DNA from: Cellulomonas cellasea
Lineage (GTDB): Bacteria > Actinomycetota > Actinomycetes > Actinomycetales > Cellulomonadaceae
Direction: 5' to 3'
DNA: 64,000 nt
Assembly (NCBI RefSeq): GCF_030372105.1
Contig: NZ_JAUDBQ010000003.1
Span: 207,874-271,873, forward strand
This document shows positions 59,424 through 64,000 of this stretch, piece after piece. Below the pieces are notes generated by a model. That model made no database searches, was not told the origin of the DNA, and worked only from the letters and a program-made list of their open reading frames with translations. Position 1 is the first letter of the stretch. Every line of letters begins with the position of its first letter. The translations under genes were made by a program, and so were the position numbers.

Positions 59424-61114
59424 TGCGCGTCATGGCCCAGATGTCGATGGTGATGAACCTGGATAAGTGCATCGGGTGCCACACCTGCTCGGTGACCTGC
59501 AAGCAGGCGTGGACGAACCGCACCGGCGTGGAGTACGCGTGGTTCAACAACGTCGAGACCCGCCCGGGCGTCGGCTACCCGCGCCGATACGAGGACCAGG
59601 ACCGGTGGCGCGGCGGGTGGGTGCGCACGCGCGGCGGCCGGCTCAAGCTCCGGGCCGGCGGGCGGTTCAGCAAGCTCGCGCACATCTTCTCCAACCCGAC
59701 GCTTCCGGGGATCGACGACTACTACGAGCCGTGGACGTACGACTACGACACGCTCCTGTCGGCGCCCCTGGGCGAGCACACCCCTGTCGCCCGCCCCAAG
59801 TCCCTGCTGACCGGCGAGGACATGCAGATCCGCTGGTCGGCGAACTGGGACGACGACCTCGGCGGCTCGGGCGAGACGATGGCCGACGACCCGGTGCTCG
59901 CGACCATGAGCACACAGGTCAAGGCCGAGTTCGAATCGGCGTTCATGTTCTACCTGCCGCGCATCTGCGAGCACTGCCTCAACCCGTCCTGTGTGGCGTC
60001 GTGCCCGTCGGGCGCGATGTACAAGCGCTCCGAGGACGGCATCGTGCTGGTCGACCAGGACGCGTGCCGCGGTTGGCGCATGTGCGTGACCGGCTGCCCG
60101 TACAAGAAGGTCTACTTCAACCACGCCACGGGCAAGGCCGAGAAGTGCACGATGTGCTACCCGCGGCTCGAGGTCGGGCTGCCCACCGTGTGCTCGGAGA
60201 CCTGCGTCGGGCGGCTGCGCTACCTCGGCCTCGTGCTGTACGACGCCGACCGGGTGCTGGAGGCCGCGAGCGTCGAGGACCCTGCCCAGCTGCTCGACGC
60301 CCAGCGCTCGGTCTTCCTCGACCCGCACGACCCCGAGGTGGTCCGTGCGGCCCGCGAGGCCGGCATCCCCGAGGACTGGATCGCCGCCGCCCAGGCGTCG
60401 CCGATCTGGTCGCTGATCTCGGAGTACCAGGTCGCCCTGCCGCTGCACCCGGAGTACCGGACGATGCCGATGGTCTGGTACATCCCCCCGCTGTCCCCCG
60501 TGGTCGACGTGGTGGCCGGATCGGGCGCCGACGGCGAGGACGCGCCCACCCTGTTCGCCGCGATCGACCGGCTGCGCATCCCGGTCGAGTACCTCGCGGG
60601 GCTGTTCACCGCCGGTGACACCGAGCCCGTGACCGCGTCGCTGCAACGGCTCGCCGCGATGCGGGCCCACATGCGCAACGTCAACCTCGGTGTCGAGCAG
60701 GATCCGCGCATCGCGGCCGCCGTCGGCATGGACGCCACGAGCATCGAGGCGATGTACCGGCTGCTGGCCATCGCGAAGTACGAGGACCGGTACGTCATCC
60801 CGGCCGCGCACGCCGAGGGGGCGCGCGCCCTCGAGGAGATCGCCAGCGGGTGCTCGCTCGACGGCGAGGGCGGGCCCGGCATGGGCGGCGGCCCAGCCGG
60901 GCCGTTCGGCGCCGCGAGCGGGCGCCCCGTCCGCGCGACGGTCGAGACCTTCCACGCGCTGCGCGACCGGCAGCGCGCCGAGGGTCCCGCCGACCAGGGG
61001 GCCCCGGCCCGCGTCAACCTGCTCAACTGGGACGGCGGCGGCGCACCGCCCGGGCTGTTCCCGCCCGCGCCCGACCAGGCCGGGTACGGCCAGGGACCCG
61101 AGGCGCGATCATGA
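59423..61114 (+). CDS. narH: Respiratory nitrate reductase beta subunit
   Basis: Iron-sulfur electron-transfer subunit of 563 residues. Four cluster motifs are present: CIGCHTCSVTCKQAW (Cys 16, 19, 22, 26), CEHCLNPSCVASCPSGAM, CRGWRMCVTGCPYKKV (the Trp in the second position marks the [3Fe-4S] cluster) and KCTMCYPRL with VCSETCVGRLRYLG. A Gly/Pro-rich C-terminal tail is slightly longer than in E. coli. AGGAGGTG lies 8 bases upstream. It passes electrons from the NarI hemes to NarG; overlaps narG by one base and narJ by four. Confidence 0.96.
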   Translation: MRVMAQMSMVMNLDKCIGCHTCSVTCKQAWTNRTGVEYAWFNNVETRPGVGYPRRYEDQDRWRGGWVRTRGGRLKLRAGGRFSKLAHIFSNPTLPGIDDYYEPWTYDYDTLLSAPLGEHTPVARPKSLLTGEDMQIRWSANWDDDLGGSGETMADDPVLATMSTQVKAEFESAFMFYLPRICEHCLNPSCVASCPSGAMYKRSEDGIVLVDQDACRGWRMCVTGCPYKKVYFNHATGKAEKCTMCYPRLEVGLPTVCSETCVGRLRYLGLVLYDADRVLEAASVEDPAQLLDAQRSVFLDPHDPEVVRAAREAGIPEDWIAAAQASPIWSLISEYQVALPLHPEYRTMPMVWYIPPLSPVVDVVAGSGADGEDAPTLFAAIDRLRIPVEYLAGLFTAGDTEPVTASLQRLAAMRAHMRNVNLGVEQDPRIAAAVGMDATSIEAMYRLLAIAKYEDRYVIPAAHAEGARALEEIASGCSLDGEGGPGMGGGPAGPFGAASGRPVRATVETFHALRDRQRAEGPADQGAPARVNLLNWDGGGAPPGLFPPAPDQAGYGQGPEARS

Positions 61115-61785
61115 CGCGCACCGCCCTGCCGTTCCTGACCCCGGTGCCGACCACGAGCGCGCAGCGCGCGGTCGCGCACATGACGGCGGCCCTGCTGCTC
61201 GACTACCCCACTGCCGACCTGCGGGACGGGTTCACGACGCTGCGCGCCACGGCGGCAGACCTGCCGAGACGGGTGGAGAAAGCGATCTGCTCGTTCCTCG
61301 ACCGGGTGGACGCGTGGGACCTCGCCCAGCACGAGGCCGAGTACGTCCGCACGTTCGACCTCAAACGACGCTGCGCGCTGTACCTGACCTTCTACGCCGC
61401 CGGCGACACCCGACGGCGCGGCATGGCGCTCGTGACCTTCATCGAGGCGTACCGGGCATGTGGCTGGCAGCCGCCCGCCGACGAGCTCCCCGACTACCTG
61501 CCCGCGGTGCTCGAGCTGTGCGCGCGCGAGCCCGGCGAGGTCAGCGACCTGCTGCTGGGCGCCCACCGCGACGGCCTCGAGGTGCTGCGTTCTGCCCTGC
61601 ACGATCTGCGCAGCCCGTACGCCGACGTGCTCGACGCGGTCTGCCTGACCCTGCCGCAAGTGGACGCCGCGACCGCCGAGCGCTTCACCGCGCTGGTCGC
61701 GGCCGGCCCTCCGCAGGAGATGGTCGGGCTGTCCACCCCCCTGCTCCCCTTTCCCACGACCCGACCTGTGGAGGCGCTCTCGTGA
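61111..61785 (+). CDS. narJ: Nitrate reductase assembly chaperone NarJ
   Basis: TorD-family chaperone of 224 residues required for molybdenum cofactor insertion into NarG; not part of the final enzyme. All-helical sequence with MTAALLLDYPTADLRDGF, HEAEYVRTFDLKRRCALYL and PADELPDYLPAVLELCA, the NarJ hallmark. Overlaps narH (ATGA) and narI (GTGA). Confidence 0.93.
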   Translation: MTRTALPFLTPVPTTSAQRAVAHMTAALLLDYPTADLRDGFTTLRATAADLPRRVEKAICSFLDRVDAWDLAQHEAEYVRTFDLKRRCALYLTFYAAGDTRRRGMALVTFIEAYRACGWQPPADELPDYLPAVLELCAREPGEVSDLLLGAHRDGLEVLRSALHDLRSPYADVLDAVCLTLPQVDAATAERFTALVAAGPPQEMVGLSTPLLPFPTTRPVEALS

Positions 61786-62531
61786 ACACCTGGGACACCG
61801 TCTTGTGGGTCGTCGTGCCCTACGTCGCGGCCGCCGTGTTCGTCGTCGGGCACGTGTGGCGCTACCGCTACGACCAGTTCGGCTGGACCACGCGCTCCTC
61901 GCAGGTCTACGAGAACCGCCTGCTGCGCTGGGGGTCGCCGATGTTCCACATCGGGATCCTCATGGTCATCGCCGGGCACGTCGTGGGGCTCCTGATCCCG
62001 CGCGGCTGGCTCGAGGCGATCGGCGTGACCGAGCACCTGTACCACCTGGGCGCGACATGGATGGGCACCACGGCCGCCGTGCTGACCCTCGCCGGGCTGG
62101 CGATCCTCGTCTACCGCAGGCGCACCGTCACCCGGGTGTTCACCGCGACCACCCGCATGGACAAGGTCATGTACGTGAGCCTCGGGGCGACGCTGGCGTT
62201 CGGGACGGCCGCGACGGTGCTGTTCCAGGTCTTCGGCGACGCGTACGACTACCGGGGGTCGATCGCGCCGTGGGTGCGCGGGCTCTTCTCGCTGCGGCCC
62301 GACGCGGCACTCATGGCCGACGTGCCGCTGATGTTCCAGCTGCACGTGCTCAGCGCGACGCTCCTGTTCTTGCTGTGGCCGTTCACCCGGCTGGTGCACG
62401 TGTTCTCCGCGCCGCTGGGCTACGTGGTCCGGCCGTACATCGTCTACCGGTCCCGCGACGAGCAGATCGGCTCGCGGGCCGTGCGCCCGGGCTGGGAGCG
62501 CTCGGAGCGTCCCGGATCGCGCCGGCGCTGA
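61782..62531 (+). CDS. narI: Respiratory nitrate reductase gamma subunit
   Basis: Membrane cytochrome b (249 residues, about five helices) that takes electrons from menaquinol and passes them via two hemes to NarH. Heme-ligand histidines are seen in FHIGILMVIAGHVVGLLIP and in FQLHVLSATLLFLLWPFTRLVH. GTG start overlaps narJ. It converges on nirK with four bases between stops. Confidence 0.95.
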   Translation: MNTWDTVLWVVVPYVAAAVFVVGHVWRYRYDQFGWTTRSSQVYENRLLRWGSPMFHIGILMVIAGHVVGLLIPRGWLEAIGVTEHLYHLGATWMGTTAAVLTLAGLAILVYRRRTVTRVFTATTRMDKVMYVSLGATLAFGTAATVLFQVFGDAYDYRGSIAPWVRGLFSLRPDAALMADVPLMFQLHVLSATLLFLLWPFTRLVHVFSAPLGYVVRPYIVYRSRDEQIGSRAVRPGWERSERPGSRRR

Positions 62532-62535
62532 CCGC

Positions 62536-63960
62536 TCACCCGTCCGTGACGAGGAACCGGCCGCTGGCGCCCGACTCCGCGTCGCTCATCGCATGGGTCA
62601 CGAACGGGTAGGTCCCAGCCTCCGGGAAGTCGAGCTCGACGAACCCGCCCTCAGCGGGCTGCAGCGCGAGCACCTGGGAGCCCCCAGTGCCGGTTGAGCC
62701 GCCGTCCCGCAGCACCCAGTCACCCTCGCGGTACACCGAGCTGAACTGGCCCCCCACCACGTGGAACGCGCTCGGCCGGTTCGGCCCGGCGTCGAGCACC
62801 CAGATCCGCACGCTGTCGCCGGTCCGCACCTCGAGCGGGCGGTGGCGGTACTGGTGCGCGTACCCGTTGAACACCACCAGGTCGGCATCACCGTCGGCCA
62901 CCTTGGCCGCGTCCGCCTCCCCGCCCTGCGGGCCGAGGTACAGCTCGGACTGGACCAACAGGTACTCGTGGTCCACCGCCGGAAGGCCGGGCGGGTCGAT
63001 GATGACGGCGCCGAACATGCCGCTCGCGATGTGCAGGCTCATGGGCGCGGTGGAGCAGTGGTACATCCAGATGCCGCTGCGGTTCGCGGTGAACGTGTAG
63101 GTGAGCGTCTCGCCCGGGGCGATCGTGCGCATCACCTCGTCCGGCGACAGGGCGCCCGCGTGGAAGTCGAGCGAGTGCCCGATGCCGCCCTCGTTGACGA
63201 GGGTCACCACGAACGTGTCCCCGACGCGGCCGCGCAGCACCGGCCCGGGCACGGCGCCATTGAAGGTCCAGGCGAGCTGCGTCACCCCGGGGGCGACCTC
63301 GCGCTCGGCCTCCTGGGCACGCAGCGTCACGTGATGGGTGGTGGCGCCGCCGACCGTGTGCGCCGTTCCGCCGGACTGCTCGACGCCGGAGAGGGCCGCA
63401 GGGGCCAGGACGGCGTCCCAGGCCCGGAAGTCCGCGTCCGGCTCGGCGCCGGGGTCGAGGTCGTCGGCGGCGTCCGTCGCGTCGGAGGCCTGGCCGTGCT
63501 GGTGCTCGACAGCGGGTGGCGCGGCCTCGGCGGCGGAGCCGGTGACCACGATCTCCAGGGTCATCCCCATGAGCCTGTGCCCCGCCACGGAGCACCATCC
63601 GTCGGTGTCGGAGGCGACGACGCCCGCGTCCACGGTGGTGGTCTCCCCCGGTTCGAGCCGCCCCGAGGTGGCGCCGGACGCCAGCACCAGGTCGTGCACC
63701 GCGGAGTCGCCGTTGGTCAGCTCGATGACGAGCCGGTCGCCGGCGGGCACCTCGACCTCCCGCGGGCTGAAGCGCATGTCCAGCGCCGTGACCTGCACTG
63801 TCGTCGTGCCGCCCGTGGCGACGACCGACGATCCCGCCGATGAGGAGGCGGCGTCCGTCAGGCCGGCCGCGACCGGGTCCATCGCGACGCCGACGACCAC
63901 GGCGAGGAGCAGGCCGCCCACCGCGGCTGCGGCGCCTCCCCGGGGGCGGCCGGCCCGGGC
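62536..63960 (-). CDS. nirK: Copper-containing nitrite reductase with extra cupredoxin domain, 5' end lost
   Basis: Reduces nitrite to nitric oxide outside the membrane. About 474 residues are visible, starting in a membrane/signal helix (AAAAVGGLLLAVVVGVAM). An N-terminal cupredoxin domain (FSPREVEVPAGDRL; HDLVL, WCSVAGHRLMGMTLEIVV) precedes the two NirK domains. Key residues are present: catalytic Asp in HSLDFHAG, type-1 copper Cys/His/Met and type-2 His in WMYHCSTAPMSLHIASGM, active-site His in SAFHVVGGQFSSVY, last type-2 His in VTHAMSDAESG. The apparent ATG at 63970-63972 lies in adapter sequence, so the true start is missing. Confidence 0.88.
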   Translation of the reverse strand, partial: ARAGRPRGGAAAAVGGLLLAVVVGVAMDPVAAGLTDAASSSAGSSVVATGGTTTVQVTALDMRFSPREVEVPAGDRLVIELTNGDSAVHDLVLASGATSGRLEPGETTTVDAGVVASDTDGWCSVAGHRLMGMTLEIVVTGSAAEAAPPAVEHQHGQASDATDAADDLDPGAEPDADFRAWDAVLAPAALSGVEQSGGTAHTVGGATTHHVTLRAQEAEREVAPGVTQLAWTFNGAVPGPVLRGRVGDTFVVTLVNEGGIGHSLDFHAGALSPDEVMRTIAPGETLTYTFTANRSGIWMYHCSTAPMSLHIASGMFGAVIIDPPGLPAVDHEYLLVQSELYLGPQGGEADAAKVADGDADLVVFNGYAHQYRHRPLEVRTGDSVRIWVLDAGPNRPSAFHVVGGQFSSVYREGDWVLRDGGSTGTGGSQVLALQPAEGGFVELDFPEAGTYPFVTHAMSDAESGASGRFLVTDG

Positions 63961-64000
63961 CCTTATACACATCCGACGCCGCCGACGACCCCCTACGTGC
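63956..64000. other. Illumina Nextera adapter sequence at the edge
   Basis: CTTATACACATCCGACGCCG and the following CCGACGA differ from the Nextera read-through adapter CTTATACACATCTGACGCTG-CCGACGA only by T-to-C at two places. The six bases before it (CGGGCC) may be a degraded CTGTCT mosaic end. The eight bases after it (CCCCCTAC) fit an i5 index (CTCCTTAC, from memory the S505 index) with T-to-C changes, then GTGC where the P5 primer has GTGT. This is library-derived, not genome. Confidence 0.95.

Overview
The window is a high-G+C Gram-positive chromosome segment. GTG starts, GGAGG-type ribosome binding sites, whiA, an ANTAR response regulator (pdtaR), a four-S1-domain rpsA and an actinobacterial-type pfkA all point to Actinomycetota. 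A Cellulomonas-like member of the Micrococcales is my inference from the mix of genes (nar operon, nirK, class III RNR); I have not compared it with any database.

Layout. 1-7039 is the conserved minus-strand block uvrC-rapZ-yvcK-whiA-gap-pgk (pgk is cut by the window start). 7112-19135 holds uvrA, preceded by a LexA-type box and divergent from a GH15 glycosidase/MBL hydrolase pair, then assorted metabolic and membrane genes, and terC under a manganese (yybP-ykoY) riboswitch. 19328-24934 is uvrB-coaE-rpsA-pfkA. 25074-30445 is a dipeptide/oligopeptide ABC transporter. 30614-37360 has a methyltransferase, an acetate-type Na+ symporter with its DUF485 partner, polA, a PaaI-type thioesterase and a GNAT protein. 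37684-43174 is a branched-chain amino acid transporter whose LivH permease carries an extra secreted domain. 43395-44308 holds pdtaR and a tRNA with anticodon CAA. The order pdtaR/thioesterase/polA/rpsA/coaE/uvrB/uvrA follows the order known from Mycobacterium, with transport genes inserted.

44580-64000 is the more accessory part: an MbcA/Xre-like orphan antitoxin candidate, a lipoprotein, an LCP-family cell-wall protein, the anaerobic ribonucleotide reductase nrdD-nrdG (with a candidate pair of NrdR boxes), and a lower-G+C insert at about 50.4-54.3 kb. The insert carries a lone 970-residue NACHT/STAND NTPase (candidate anti-phage sensor) and a broken rlmN fragment. Then come narK-narGHJI and a convergent copper nitrite reductase (nirK). 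Together nrdDG, nar and nirK describe anaerobic growth: DNA precursor synthesis without oxygen, nitrate respiration to nitrite and reduction of nitrite to NO.

The last ~40 bases are not genomic. They match the Illumina Nextera transposase adapter read-through, so the right edge is an assembly end or mis-join and the apparent start codon of nirK is artificial.
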